A stretch of 64,000 nt of DNA from Shewanella polaris (GTDB taxonomy: Bacteria > Pseudomonadota > Gammaproteobacteria > Enterobacterales > Shewanellaceae), in contig NZ_CP041036.1 in NCBI RefSeq assembly GCF_006385555.1, positions 1,054,001 to 1,118,000 on the forward strand, read 5' to 3'. Position numbers and translations under genes: made by a program. Below are positions 17,149 through 27,847 of this stretch, piece after piece. The notes under the pieces are model-generated. The model was not told the origin of the DNA, made no database searches, and saw nothing but the letters and a program-made list of their open reading frames with translations. Each line of letters begins with the position of its first letter. The stretch's first letter is position 1.

Positions 17149-18456
17149 CTATAACAAATCCTTCAATCTATGATAAAACATCCCTGCTGCAAGCAACGGC
17201 GATCGCAACATTGGTCCGCCTGGGAAGGTCATGTGCTTAATGTCATTAAACACATCGATACGTTGTGACTGCTGACTAATCGCTTCTGCAATCAACCTTG
17301 CTGCCATGTGAGTGGCATTCACTCCGTGGCCCGCATATGCTTGGGCAAAATAGATGTTAGCGGCGTCAGGTAAATGGCCGATTTGTGGCATACGGTTGGC
17401 GCCGATGCCCATCATTCCGCCCCATTCATAATCAATTTTGATGCCTTTTAATTGCGGGAATACTTTTTCAAGATTAGGCCTTAACTCGGCTTCAATGTCT
17501 TTAGGGTCTTTACCAGAATAAGTACATAAACCACCAAACAATAAACGACGGTCTGCGGATAAATGGAAGTAATCTAACGCCACACGCATATCGGCAAATG
17601 CCATATTTTGCGGGATGATACTGGCGCATTGTTGTTCTGTTAACGGCTCTGTGGCTAACAAGTAAGTTCCAGTGGGTAGCACTTTACCACCAAGGAAAGG
17701 GCTTAATTTATTACCAAGGTAACCATTGCCTGCCACTACCAGATAATCACAGGTCACTTCACCTTCTGCGGTAATCACTTTAGGTTTATCACCTTTAATT
17801 ATCTTTTCTGCCGCGCTGTATTCAAATAACTGTGCACCAAGTTCACGTGCAACTCTGGCTTCGCCTAAGGCTAAATTGAGAGGGTGCAAATGGCCACTGC
17901 CCATGTCGACTAATGCGCCTTGGTAAAAATCTGAGCCAATGACTTCGCTGATTTGCGATTTATCTAATAGGGTTATCGGTTTTTGATAGCCTTGGGATTT
18001 TAGGTCTTGGTATTCTTGTGCTAAGTCATCCATGTGCCTTGGCTTGACGGCTAAATCGCAATAGCCCATGTGCAAGTCGCAATCGATGTTATGTTGGGCA
18101 ATTCGGTCGGTGACAATATCTACTGCTTCAAAACCCATCTGTTGAATTGACTTTACACCTTCTTCACCAATCTCATTACGGAACTGGGTTGCGTCATGGC
18201 CGATCCCGCGGATGAGCTCGCCACCATTTCGGCCAGAGGCTCCCCAGCCAATGCGTTTGGCTTCAAGCAATGCCACACTGTAACCTCGTTGTCTGAGTTC
18301 AATGGCAGTATTAATACCACTAAATCCACCACCAACAATACACACATCGACTGTCAGGTTTTCGCTTAGTTTTGGATGTTGATAAAGCTCTTTTGCGGTC
18401 GCCACATAAAAGGAGTCTGGATAGTGTAGGCTATGAATTGGGGATTTATGTGACAT
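17149..18456 (-). CDS. puuB: Gamma-glutamylputrescine oxidase (FAD-dependent), copy 1
   Basis: A DAO-type flavoprotein of 435 residues. The Rossmann motif IVGGGFSG is at residues 40-47, followed by EAKRIGWGASGRNGGE, the signature around the flavin in PuuB/OrdL oxidases. GHLHPLNLALGEARVARELG and the C-terminal YAGHGVNATHMAARLIAEA are shared with the second copy at 27848. It would oxidise the amine of gamma-glutamylputrescine to the aldehyde with release of ammonia and peroxide. Transcribed divergently from puuR, with ACACT-N5-AGTGT between them. Which of the two PuuB proteins handles the main substrate cannot be told. Confidence 0.85.
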   Translation of the reverse strand: MSHKSPIHSLHYPDSFYVATAKELYQHPKLSENLTVDVCIVGGGFSGINTAIELRQRGYSVALLEAKRIGWGASGRNGGELIRGIGHDATQFRNEIGEEGVKSIQQMGFEAVDIVTDRIAQHNIDCDLHMGYCDLAVKPRHMDDLAQEYQDLKSQGYQKPITLLDKSQISEVIGSDFYQGALVDMGSGHLHPLNLALGEARVARELGAQLFEYSAAEKIIKGDKPKVITAEGEVTCDYLVVAGNGYLGNKLSPFLGGKVLPTGTYLLATEPLTEQQCASIIPQNMAFADMRVALDYFHLSADRRLLFGGLCTYSGKDPKDIEAELRPNLEKVFPQLKGIKIDYEWGGMMGIGANRMPQIGHLPDAANIYFAQAYAGHGVNATHMAARLIAEAISQQSQRIDVFNDIKHMTFPGGPMLRSPLLAAGMFYHRLKDLL

Positions 18457-18549
18457 AAACGCTCCAAGTTGTTGATTGTAAATGAAATAACAACTTATAA
18501 ATGAATGGTTAGATGTAATTTAACTCATCTAGGGTGTGCATTTTATTTA

Positions 18550-18568
18550 ACACTTATTTAGTGTAAAA
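18550..18568. promoter_or_regulatory. Palindromic operator candidate between puuB and puuR
   Basis: ACACT-TATTT-AGTGT at 18550-18564 is a perfect 5+5 palindrome and continues AAAA. The nonamer AGTGTAAAA recurs before puuD (reverse, 19462-19470) and before the second puuB (27752-27760). No PuuR-type AATGAACA core is in this region. The binding protein is unknown. Confidence 0.4.
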
Positions 18569-18688
18569 TACAATTGCTTTGATTTAAGTAAATTATCATG
18601 CTCTATTGATACAGATTTTGTTAGAGTGTTAATAATCTGCAACACTTTAACAGCAAGCTATTGGTCAACATTTAGTAGGAGAACGAAT

Positions 18689-19237
18689 TTGGATATTGGT
18701 GCAAACCTAAAAGCTATTCGCAAATTGAAAGGCTTATCTCAACGCGAGTTAGCCAAGCGAGCAGGGGTTACCAACAGTACAATTTCAATGATTGAGAAAA
18801 ACAGTGTTAGCCCATCTGTTAGCTCACTCAAAAAAGTATTGGCCGGGATCCCAATGTCTTTAGTGGATTTCTTCTCAATTGATGATGGCTCTATCGGTGA
18901 TCAGAAAGTGGTTTATCGTGCCAATGAATTATTGGATATTGGTACTGGCGAGTTAGTGTATAAACTCATTGGTCGTGACTACCCAAATAGAGCAATGTCG
19001 GTAATGAGTGAAATATACCCTATTAATGCAGATACTGGTGCTGAAATGCTGCAACATAAGGGCGAGGAAGGCGGTATCATTGTTGCGGGTAAACTTGAAC
19101 TAACTGTTGGCGAAGAGGAATTTATTTTAGAAGAAGGCGACAGTTATTATTTTAATAGTGAACAGCCTCATCGTTTCCGTAACCCATTTGATGAACCTTG
19201 TAAGGTGATGAGTGCAACCACCCCAGCTGATTTTTGA
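18689..19237 (+). CDS. puuR: PuuR-type transcriptional regulator (HTH-XRE plus cupin)
   Basis: Start is probably the TTG at 18689, 7 bases after AGGAGAACGAAT; the reading from 18626 adds 21 residues not typical of the family. The 182-residue protein has an N-terminal XRE helix-turn-helix (residues 2-58; LKGLSQRELAKRAGVTNSTI) and a C-terminal cupin sensor domain (about 105-180; HKGEEGGIIVAGKLELTVG, YYFNSEQPHRFRNP). This matches E. coli PuuR in length and order. PuuR represses putrescine genes and is released by putrescine. Its position between puuB and puuD supports the same role. Confidence 0.87.
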   Translation: MDIGANLKAIRKLKGLSQRELAKRAGVTNSTISMIEKNSVSPSVSSLKKVLAGIPMSLVDFFSIDDGSIGDQKVVYRANELLDIGTGELVYKLIGRDYPNRAMSVMSEIYPINADTGAEMLQHKGEEGGIIVAGKLELTVGEEEFILEEGDSYYFNSEQPHRFRNPFDEPCKVMSATTPADF

Positions 19238-19683
19238 TGGTGTATCATTGAATTGGTTCTGCTTACAGCCAATGCTTTTGTTCTGGGGAATAGTGTAAGG
19301 TAATCAATAAACTTGGCTATTCCCACTGATTAAATAGCGGATAATGTATTGGTTTTTATCCATTGTCGATTTCATTCCTAGCATATGATTATTCATTTGT
19401 GTAAAGAATATTAAGCAATAAATTCCCCTTTTTTGTGCATTGCCCGCCCCATTTTAGCGCATTTTACACTCGGTATTAGTCAATTAACCCCTTAGGTAAT
19501 TTTTTTAACAATCCTGTCAATTTATAGTTATCAACTTGTTTTAATGATGTTTTATTTTTATTTTCCTAAAAGTTGATTTTATCATTCGTTATCCTCTTGC
19601 CTAGCTAAAAAAATGCGTGTAGTGTGTGAAAAAATGAACACGTAAAACAATAAGTTCATCACAATCTTTGCCAAAGGTGAGAT
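19238..19683. other. puuR-puuD intergenic region with regulatory candidates
   Basis: 446 AT-rich bases without an ORF. GGGAATAG at 19286-19293 pairs with CTATTCCC at 19317-19324, a hairpin that may follow the puuR transcript. TTTTACACT at 19462-19470 is the complement of the nonamer found near both puuB genes. GTGAAAAAATGAACA at 19626-19640 shares the AATGAACA core of the E. coli PuuR box (10 of 15 positions). The last lies 44 bases before the puuD ATG, where a repressor would block the promoter. Confidence 0.45.
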
Positions 19684-20448
19684 ATGTCCCAATCAAGTAT
19701 TCCCCTTATCGGGGTCGTAGCATGCAATCAGCAAATTGGCCTACATCCATTTAATATAGTGGGCGAAAAATATTTGCTTAGCGTGGTTAATGGTGCCAAA
19801 GGATTTCCATTGGTTATCCCTTCTTTAGATGTTGAATTACCTACAAAAGATTTGCTTGCTCGCCTTGATGGTATTTTATTTACAGGCTCTCCATCTAACG
19901 TTGAGCCTCATCATTACCAAGGTGTGCCAAGTGAAGCTGGTACCCACCACGATCCTAAACGCGATGCCATGACGTTACCGTTAATTAAAGCGGCGATTGA
20001 GGCCGGTGTTCCGGTGCTAGGCATTTGTCGCGGTTTTCAAGAAATGAACGTGGTCTATGGTGGCAGTTTGTATCAAAAACTGCATGAAGTTGGCACATTT
20101 ATTGAACATAGAGAAGATAAGCATGCACCAGTAGATGTGCAATATGGTCTATCGCATCAAGTTAATCTTGTGGCCGGCGGTCTTCTTCACGATGCATGGG
20201 GCTGTGACACTGCAGAGGTAAACTCTGTCCATACTCAAGGCGTGGAGCGCCTAGGTGAAGGGTTACAGCCAGAAGCATTCGCTCCGGATGGATTAATCGA
20301 AGCATTTTCAGTGAAAAATGCGAAAAGTTTTGCATTAGGTGTTCAGTGGCATCCAGAATGGAAAGTAACCGAAAATGCATTTTATACTGCAATTTTCGAG
20401 GCATTCGGACAAGCCTGTAGACAATATGCGGCAACACAAGTGAGATAA
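19684..20448 (+). CDS. puuD: Gamma-glutamyl-gamma-aminobutyrate hydrolase
   Basis: A class I glutamine-amidotransferase-like (peptidase C26) hydrolase of 254 residues that releases GABA and glutamate from gamma-glutamyl-GABA. The nucleophile Cys115 lies in LGICRGFQEMNV, and the His-Glu partners in LGVQWHPEWKVTE. LFTGSPSNVEP supplies the oxyanion-side glycine loop. AAAGGTGAGAT precedes the ATG. The stop is 2 bases before the puuA ATG, so puuD and puuA are translationally linked. Confidence 0.93.
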   Translation: MSQSSIPLIGVVACNQQIGLHPFNIVGEKYLLSVVNGAKGFPLVIPSLDVELPTKDLLARLDGILFTGSPSNVEPHHYQGVPSEAGTHHDPKRDAMTLPLIKAAIEAGVPVLGICRGFQEMNVVYGGSLYQKLHEVGTFIEHREDKHAPVDVQYGLSHQVNLVAGGLLHDAWGCDTAEVNSVHTQGVERLGEGLQPEAFAPDGLIEAFSVKNAKSFALGVQWHPEWKVTENAFYTAIFEAFGQACRQYAATQVR

Positions 20449-20450
20449 TA

Positions 20451-21806
20451 ATGGATAAGTTAATTGCTTTTTTAAAAGACAAAAAAATTACCGAAGTTGA
20501 ATGTGTCATAAGTGATATGACTGGGATTGCGCGTGGCAAAATAGCTCCAGTGGATAAGTTTGTTTCTGAAAAGGGCATGCGTTTACCAGAAAGCGTGTTA
20601 TTGCAAACCGTTACCGGTGATTTCATCAATGAAGAGATTTATTATCAACTTCTTGATGATGCCGATATCGATTTTGTGTGTGTGCCAGATGAAAATGCCG
20701 TTTTCATGTTGCCATGGACTGTTGAAGCTACCGCTCAGGTGATCCACGATTGTTATGATCGTATGGGTAACCCAATTGAATTGTCATCTCGTAACGTGTT
20801 GAAGAAAGTACTTAAACTTTATGAAGATAAAGGTTGGGAACCGGTTATTGCGCCAGAAATGGAGTTTTACTTAACCAAACGTTCAGATGATCATGATTTA
20901 CCGCTTAAACCACCTATTGGTCGCTCTGGTCGCCCAGAAGCAGGACGTCAGTCTTTCTCTATTGACGCTGCTAACGAATACGATCCGTTGTTTGAAGATA
21001 TGTATGAATGGTGTGAAGTCCAAGGGCTAGATATTGATACTTTGATCCATGAAGATGGTCCTGCGCAAATGGAGATTAACTTCAGTCACGGTAATGCATT
21101 GTCATTAGCCGATCAGGTATTTATTTTTAAGCGTACCTTAAGAGAAGCAGCATTAAAGCATGATGTGTGTGCCACCTTTATGGCTAAGCCAGTTACCGAC
21201 GAGCCTGGTAGCGCAATGCACATTCACCAAAGTGTGCTTGATATTAAAACTGGCAAAAACATTTTCACTAAAGAAGATGGTACTCAAAGTAAATTATTCC
21301 TCAGCTATATTGCTGGTTTACAACATTATATTCCTGAGTTATTGCCGTTAATGGCACCCAGTGCTAACTCGTTCCGCCGCTTCTTGCCTGGTACATCTGC
21401 ACCCGTAAACCTTGAATGGGGTGTTGAAAACCGTACCTGTGGTTTGCGTATCCCTGAGTCATCACCACAAAATCGCCGTATTGAAAACCGTATTCCAGGT
21501 GCTGACGCTAACTGCTATCTCGCCATTGCGGCCAGTTTATTGTGTGGTTATATCGGAATGGTTGAGGACTTAAAACCTTCAACACCCGTAACGGGTAAGT
21601 CGAACGAAAGCCGTTCTAATAATGAAAACTGCTTACCGTTAACCTTAGAAGAAGCGTTAGCTGCAATGCAAACAAGTGAAGCTTGTATTGAGTATTTAGG
21701 CCAGTCGTTTACCACAGGTTTTGTGGCAGTAAAACAAGCTGAGCTTGAAAACTTCCGTCGTGTAGTTAGTTCGTGGGAACGTGAGTTCTTATTATTGACA
21801 GTGTAA
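20451..21806 (+). CDS. puuA: Gamma-glutamylputrescine synthetase
   Basis: A 451-residue glutamine-synthetase-family ligase that joins glutamate to putrescine with ATP, the committed step of the Puu pathway. GS hallmarks are present: PEMEFYL for metal and glutamate, AMHIHQS (nucleotide loop), SFRRFLPG, NRTCGLRIPES and RIENRIPGADANCYL. The beta-grasp N-terminus (VECVISDMTGIARGK) is the PuuA type, not GlnA. Pairing with puuD, puuB and potF distinguishes it from other GS-like enzymes. Confidence 0.93.
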   Translation: MDKLIAFLKDKKITEVECVISDMTGIARGKIAPVDKFVSEKGMRLPESVLLQTVTGDFINEEIYYQLLDDADIDFVCVPDENAVFMLPWTVEATAQVIHDCYDRMGNPIELSSRNVLKKVLKLYEDKGWEPVIAPEMEFYLTKRSDDHDLPLKPPIGRSGRPEAGRQSFSIDAANEYDPLFEDMYEWCEVQGLDIDTLIHEDGPAQMEINFSHGNALSLADQVFIFKRTLREAALKHDVCATFMAKPVTDEPGSAMHIHQSVLDIKTGKNIFTKEDGTQSKLFLSYIAGLQHYIPELLPLMAPSANSFRRFLPGTSAPVNLEWGVENRTCGLRIPESSPQNRRIENRIPGADANCYLAIAASLLCGYIGMVEDLKPSTPVTGKSNESRSNNENCLPLTLEEALAAMQTSEACIEYLGQSFTTGFVAVKQAELENFRRVVSSWEREFLLLTV

Positions 21807-21850
21807 TTATGATTGAGCGTTTTAGCTCGCATGATTAATTTTGTGGATAA

Positions 21851-21882
21851 CAGATAGCAAATACCACAGGGTTTGCTATCTG
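21851..21882 (+). terminator. Hairpin between puuA and the spuC-like gene
   Basis: CAGATAGCAAA and TTTGCTATCTG form a perfect 11-bp stem with a 10-base loop, 45 bases past the puuA stop and ending 17 bases before the next ATG. No T-run follows, so it is more likely an mRNA-processing or translation-control element, or a weak attenuator, than a full terminator. Confidence 0.5.
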
Positions 21883-21899
21883 CTTGAAAGGATATATGT

Positions 21900-23300
21900 A
21901 TGACAAACCCATTACCGACGGATGCAATGGATCAACAACAGCATCTTGAGCGTCTGCAAGCCGCAGACAAGCAGCATTTTATCCACCCATTTACCGACTC
22001 AAAGGGATTAGCCGAAAAAGGTACTCGGGTGATAGAGCGTGCTGATGGCGTGTATTTGTGGGACATCATGGGCCATAAGTTGCTAGATGCAATGGCGGGT
22101 TTGTGGTGTGTAAACGTCGGTTATGGTCGTCAGTCAATTGTTGATGCCGCCAGTAAACAAATGCAGAAACTGCCTTTTTATAATAGTTTCTTCCAATGTT
22201 CACATCCACCCGCTATTGAATTGGCGCAAAAAATTGCTTCGTTAGCACCAGCACACATGAACAATGTGTTTTTTACTGGGTCTGGTTCTGAATCAAATGA
22301 CACCAATTTACGTATGGTGCGACGTTACTGGGATTTAAAAGGCAAACCAAGCAAGAAAACCATCATTAGCCGCGACAATGCTTATCATGGTTCTACCGTT
22401 GCAGGTGCGAGTTTAGGCGGAATGTCTGGCATGCATGAACAAGGTGATTTACCTATACCTGGGGTGGTGCATATTGCGCAACCTTATTGGTATGCCGAGG
22501 GTAACGGTTTATCTCCAGAAGAATTTGGATTAAAAACGGCGCAGGCACTTGAAGCCAAAATTATTGAGTTAGGTGAAGATAATGTCGCTGCGTTTATTGC
22601 AGAGCCGTTTCAAGGGGCGGGTGGGGTGATTATTCCTCCATCGACTTACTGGCCTGAAATTAAACGTATTTTAGCTAAGTACGATATTTTATTCATTCTT
22701 GACGAAGTGATCAGCGGCTTTGGTCGTACCGGGAAATGGTTTGCGGCAGAATATTTTGATTTACAGCCTGATTTGATCACTATCGCTAAAGGCATGACCT
22801 CTGGTTACGTGCCAATGGGTGGGGTAATTGTGTCAGACAAAGTGGCAGATGTGATTAAACAAGATGGTGGTGAGTTTACCCATGGTTTTACTTATTCAGG
22901 TCATCCCGTTGCCGCTGCTGCAGCGTTAGAAAATATTCGTATTATTGAGCAGGAAAACTTAGTTGAACGTGTGGCTAATGATACCTCACCGTATTTACAG
23001 TCGCGCTTACAAGAGTTGGCTCAACATCCATTAGTGGGTGAAGTGCGTGGCATTGGTTTAGTGGCCGCCATTGAGTTAGTCAAAGATAAATCTTCTCATC
23101 AACGCTTTGACGCCAAAGTTGGTGTGGGAACCTATTGTCGTGATGCGTGTATTGCTCATGGTTTAGTGATGCGTTCAGTTGGCGACACTATGATTATTTC
23201 GCCGCCGTTAATCATCAGTCACAGTGAGATAGATGAGTTAGTCACCAAAGCAACACAAGCATTAGATGATACTTATCAATACGTAAAAGGATTGGAATAA
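21900..23300 (+). CDS. spuC: Putrescine:pyruvate aminotransferase-like class III enzyme
   Basis: A PLP-dependent class III aminotransferase of 466 residues with [32 protein letters not shown] and Schiff-base Lys297 in [33 protein letters not shown] at the start is typical of the SpuC / putrescine-pyruvate group. It would convert putrescine to 4-aminobutyraldehyde directly, without glutamylation. ATP-free transamination and the glutamylation route thus coexist in one cluster. Specificity toward cadaverine or other amines cannot be excluded. An AAAGGAT ribosome site precedes the ATG. Confidence 0.83.
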   Translation: MTNPLPTDAMDQQQHLERLQAADKQHFIHPFTDSKGLAEKGTRVIERADGVYLWDIMGHKLLDAMAGLWCVNVGYGRQSIVDAASKQMQKLPFYNSFFQCSHPPAIELAQKIASLAPAHMNNVFFTGSGSESNDTNLRMVRRYWDLKGKPSKKTIISRDNAYHGSTVAGASLGGMSGMHEQGDLPIPGVVHIAQPYWYAEGNGLSPEEFGLKTAQALEAKIIELGEDNVAAFIAEPFQGAGGVIIPPSTYWPEIKRILAKYDILFILDEVISGFGRTGKWFAAEYFDLQPDLITIAKGMTSGYVPMGGVIVSDKVADVIKQDGGEFTHGFTYSGHPVAAAAALENIRIIEQENLVERVANDTSPYLQSRLQELAQHPLVGEVRGIGLVAAIELVKDKSSHQRFDAKVGVGTYCRDACIAHGLVMRSVGDTMIISPPLIISHSEIDELVTKATQALDDTYQYVKGLE

Positions 23301-23324
23301 GCATTTAGCTACCGAATGCTTATT
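23296..23324 (+). terminator. Hairpin overlapping the spuC stop codon
   Basis: AATAAGCATT and AATGCTTATT form a 10-bp AT-rich stem that includes the TAA stop. There is no long T-run, so the terminator call is weak. The 257-base gap before potF also holds CTTTC-AATA-GAAAG (23465-23480) and GTCAG-N7-CTGAC (23518-23534). Confidence 0.4.
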
Positions 23325-23533
23325 TAATAGAGTTATTTTTTATCAATGGTATTTAAGCGATCTTATTATCGAAAATGTTGTTGATAAAAACTGCAAAATT
23401 ATGGGAGCGTATGCCGTTGCTGTAATCATACCGATGCGTAGTAAAGTTGTAGCATTGGATAATTTCTTTCAATAGAAAGAAGATTTACACGCTGGTATAG
23501 CTAGCGAAAAAACGAAAGTCAGTACCATTCTGA

Positions 23534-24658
<1,125 letters not shown>

Positions 24659-24674
24659 CCTACTCACTCAGACT

Positions 24675-24702
24675 CAGGGCGGGTTAACTCGCCCTGTTTA
24701 TT
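24675..24702 (+). terminator. Attenuating terminator between potF and potG
   Basis: CAGGGCG and CGCCCTG (24675-24681 and 24690-24696) form a 7-bp GC-rich stem followed by TTTATT. With only a short T tract it probably allows read-through, giving more potF than potGHI mRNA. Confidence 0.6.
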
Positions 24703-24817
24703 CAGCAGTATTGATGTATTTATTGGCTAATTTAGCCACTTTAACAGATTGTTACGTGTGCCTTAAAACAGGCTGTTCTGTTGCGGTACGCATACTCCAA
24801 AAAGGCGGAGCAGTATT

Positions 24818-25954
24818 ATGGTAAACACCTCGGGCGTCACCAATAAACCAACCACAAAGACGCAAGACAAAGTACTGCTTAAGATAGATCGTGTAAGCAA
24901 ACTTTTCGATGATGTGCGTGCGGTAGACGATGTATCGTTAACCATCAACAGTGGAGAAATATTTGCGCTATTGGGTGGTTCGGGTTCTGGTAAATCAACG
25001 TTACTACGCATATTAGCGGGGTTTGAAAAGCCAACCGAAGGACGTATTTTTCTTGATGGTGTCGACATTACTGATATGCCACCGTACGAACGTCCTATTA
25101 ATATGATGTTTCAATCCTATGCTTTATTCCCACACATGACCGTTGAGCAAAATATTGCTTTCGGACTCAAGCAAGACAAAATGCCTAAGGCTGATATTGC
25201 TGCACGCGTAAAAGAAATGCTTAAACTAGTGCACATGGAAAAATACGGCAAACGTAAACCACAACAATTGTCTGGTGGACAACGTCAGCGTGTCGCATTA
25301 GCTCGCTCGTTAGCTAAACGACCTAAGCTGTTATTACTCGATGAGCCAATGGGTGCATTAGATAAAAAGCTGCGTACCCAAATGCAGTTAGAAGTAGTCG
25401 ATATTTTAGAGGCCGTAGGTGTAACGTGTGTGATGGTAACTCATGACCAAGAAGAAGCCATGACCATGGCCGGCCGCATTTCTATTATGCACGAAGGTTG
25501 GATTGCTCAAACCGGTAGCCCTATGGATATTTACGAGTCACCAGCCAGCCGCTTGGTGGCAGAATTTATTGGTACGGTTAATTTGTTCGAAGGCGAGATT
25601 ACTGAAGATGAAGTTGACCACGCCATTATTAAGTCTCCGACCTTATCGCAACCGTTTTATATCGGTCACGGTATTTCAACCAGCCTAGAAAACAAAAATG
25701 TATTTTTGGCTTTACGCCCAGAGAAAACCATTATTACTCGCCAGAAGCCAGAAGGTGATTACAACTGGGCCCATGGTGTAGTGCATGATATTGCTTATCT
25801 TGGTGGCTTGTCTGTGTATTACATTAAGTTAAAAAACAACCAAATTGTACAATGCTCAATGATTAACCGTGAACGCCGCGCCGACCATCCAACATGGGAA
25901 GATGAGGTGTATATCAGTTGGGAAGACAGCAGCGGGGTTGTATTACACTCATGA
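24818..25954 (+). CDS. potG: Putrescine ABC transporter ATP-binding protein
   Basis: A 378-residue ABC ATPase. Walker A GGSGSGKST is at residues 53-61, the Q-loop in MMFQSYALFPHM, the signature LSGGQRQRVALARSL, Walker B LLLLDEPMGALD and the H-loop in MVTHDQEEAMT. The C-terminal TOBE-like region (from about 285) fits spermidine/putrescine importers. The ATG follows GGCGGAGCAGTATT. Its stop overlaps the potH start (ATGA). Confidence 0.92.
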   Translation: MVNTSGVTNKPTTKTQDKVLLKIDRVSKLFDDVRAVDDVSLTINSGEIFALLGGSGSGKSTLLRILAGFEKPTEGRIFLDGVDITDMPPYERPINMMFQSYALFPHMTVEQNIAFGLKQDKMPKADIAARVKEMLKLVHMEKYGKRKPQQLSGGQRQRVALARSLAKRPKLLLLDEPMGALDKKLRTQMQLEVVDILEAVGVTCVMVTHDQEEAMTMAGRISIMHEGWIAQTGSPMDIYESPASRLVAEFIGTVNLFEGEITEDEVDHAIIKSPTLSQPFYIGHGISTSLENKNVFLALRPEKTIITRQKPEGDYNWAHGVVHDIAYLGGLSVYYIKLKNNQIVQCSMINRERRADHPTWEDEVYISWEDSSGVVLHS

Positions 25955-26850
25955 AGAATCCACTGAAAATAATTAAAGGTCGATATCTCACCATGGGGGT
26001 GCCATACCTGTGGTTGTTGATGTTCTTCGCCTTACCGTTTGCCATTGTATTAAAGCTGAGCTTTTCTACTGCGGCCATTGCTATTCCACCTTACGAAGCC
26101 ACATTTAGCTATATTGATGAATTGCTCAACATTTCACTGAATATGGGTAACTATTTACTGTTACTGCAAGATTCAATGTATTACATGGCATATTTATCAT
26201 CATTAAAAATGGCGTTAATATCCACAATCGGTTGCTTAATTCTTGGTTTTCCAATGGCATATGCTATTGCTAGAGCGCCAGCACGTTTACAAACGGTATT
26301 CCTATTATTGGTGATGCTGCCATCATGGACGTCATTTTTAATTCGTATCTATGCGTGGATGGGCATTTTAAGTAATAACGGTCTAATTAATAACACCTTA
26401 ATGTGGTTAGGGCTGACGTCTGAACCCATTCAAATGCTCAATACTAATTTTGCCGTATATATTGGGATTATCTACGCTTATTTGCCCTTTATGATCCTGC
26501 CGCTATACGCCACCTTAGTTAAATTGGATTTAAGCCTGATTGAGGCTGCATCTGATTTAGGTTCAAGCAGTTTCAATACGTTTTGGAAAATCACCTTACC
26601 CTTATCAATGGGCGGCGTGATTGCGGGTTCAATGTTGGTCTTTATTCCTGCTGTTGGTGAGTTTGTTATTCCTGAATTATTGGGCGGACCAGATACATTA
26701 ATGATCGGTAAAGTGTTATGGCAAGAATTCTTTAATAACCGTGATTGGCCTGTGGCTTCATCATTAGCGATTGTTATGTTGGCATTATTGATTATCCCTA
26801 TTACGTTATTCCACCGTTATCAATCACGTGGTATGGAGAACGATGTATGA
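25951..26850 (+). CDS. potH: Putrescine ABC transporter permease PotH
   Basis: A 299-residue inner-membrane permease with about six helices. The EAA loop lies in LSLIEAASDLGSSSFNTFWKITLP. The ATG at 25951 overlaps the potG stop as ATGA, which fixes the start; the 11 residues available upstream lie within potG. LPFAIVLKLSFSTA and MLPSWTSFLIRIYAWMGIL are typical PotB/PotH segments. Confidence 0.92.
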   Translation: MKNPLKIIKGRYLTMGVPYLWLLMFFALPFAIVLKLSFSTAAIAIPPYEATFSYIDELLNISLNMGNYLLLLQDSMYYMAYLSSLKMALISTIGCLILGFPMAYAIARAPARLQTVFLLLVMLPSWTSFLIRIYAWMGILSNNGLINNTLMWLGLTSEPIQMLNTNFAVYIGIIYAYLPFMILPLYATLVKLDLSLIEAASDLGSSSFNTFWKITLPLSMGGVIAGSMLVFIPAVGEFVIPELLGGPDTLMIGKVLWQEFFNNRDWPVASSLAIVMLALLIIPITLFHRYQSRGMENDV

Positions 26851-27662
26851 AGAAGCTAAGTTTCTCTAAAGTGATGTTGTGGTTTGGTTTACTGTTTTTG
26901 TATGTGCCGATGTTTATTTTGATCATCTATTCGTTTAACGAATCTAAATTAGTCACAGTCTGGGGCGGGTTTTCGCCAAAATGGTACGGTGAACTATTAC
27001 AAGACGATCAAATATTAGGTGCGGTATGGACCAGTTTACGTATTGCATTCTACAGTGCTTCAATGGCAGTGATTATCGGCACAATGGCTGCGTTTGTGAT
27101 GACGCGTTTTCGCCGCTCTTGGGCCAAGCTAACCTTGTCTAACATGATCACCGCACCTTTGGTTATGCCTGAGGTTATCACCGGTTTGTCATTGTTATTG
27201 TTATTTGTCGAAATGTCAGAGATCTTTGGCTGGCCAGCAGAACGCGGCATGTTAACGGTGTGGATTGCACACTCAACTTTCTGTGCTGCTTATGTAGCGG
27301 TGGTGGTGTCGTCAAGGTTACGTGAATTGGACTTATCAATTGAAGAAGCGGCTATGGACTTGGGTGCAACGCGACTAAAAACATTCTTCTTAATCACTGT
27401 ACCGATGATTTCTCCAGCGTTAATTGCTGGTTGGTTTTTGTCATTTAGTTTGTCTTTAGATGATTTAGTTATTGCCAGCTTTGCTTCCGGACCTGGCGCA
27501 ACAACCTTGCCTATGGTGGTGTTCTCGTCGGTTCGTTTAGGGGTATCACCTAAAATTAATGCGCTGGCGACTATTATTATCTTAAGTGTGTCTTTGCTGG
27601 CGTTCTTGTCATGGTATTTGGCGCGTCGTTCAGAACGAAAAGCCAAAGAGGCAATGGAGTAA
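26847..27662 (+). CDS. potI: Putrescine ABC transporter permease PotI
   Basis: A 271-residue permease partner of PotH. The ATG at 26847 overlaps the potH TGA. The EAA loop is in LSIEEAAMDLGATRLKTFFLITVP, and MITAPLVMPEVITGLSLLLLF is a conserved helix. The shared stop/start overlaps of potG-H-I indicate translational coupling in fixed ratio. Confidence 0.92.
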   Translation: MKKLSFSKVMLWFGLLFLYVPMFILIIYSFNESKLVTVWGGFSPKWYGELLQDDQILGAVWTSLRIAFYSASMAVIIGTMAAFVMTRFRRSWAKLTLSNMITAPLVMPEVITGLSLLLLFVEMSEIFGWPAERGMLTVWIAHSTFCAAYVAVVVSSRLRELDLSIEEAAMDLGATRLKTFFLITVPMISPALIAGWFLSFSLSLDDLVIASFASGPGATTLPMVVFSSVRLGVSPKINALATIIILSVSLLAFLSWYLARRSERKAKEAME

Positions 27663-27681
27663 CAAACAGCACTATGACCGC

Positions 27682-27714
27682 CAAAAGCCATGCTGTTAAG
27701 TGTGGCTTTTTTTT
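27682..27714 (+). terminator. Rho-independent terminator of the potFGHI unit
   Basis: AAAGCCA and TGGCTTT arms (27684-27690 and 27702-27708) enclose a short spacer and are followed by a run of T. It is 20 bases past the potI stop. Confidence 0.75.
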
Positions 27715-27730
27715 CAATAACGGAGATTTT

Positions 27731-27801
27731 AGTGTTAAATATATTGTACAAAGTGTAAAAAATTGCACTTTAAATGCTAGTGTTTAAATTTGCTTAAGTG
27801 T
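27731..27801. promoter_or_regulatory. AGTGT-repeat regulatory region before the second puuB
   Basis: AGTGT occurs at 27731, 27752, 27779 and 27797 on the plus strand. AAAGTG at 27750-27755 pairs with CACTTT at 27766-27771 across 10 bases. The nonamer AGTGTAAAA (27752-27760) is also found near the first puuB and, inverted, before puuD. It ends 46 bases before the gene, a position suited to a promoter-proximal operator. Confidence 0.4.
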
Positions 27802-27847
27802 ACGATGAGTCAGTTGTATTTTGTTTTGAAACTATAAAGGAAGCGCT

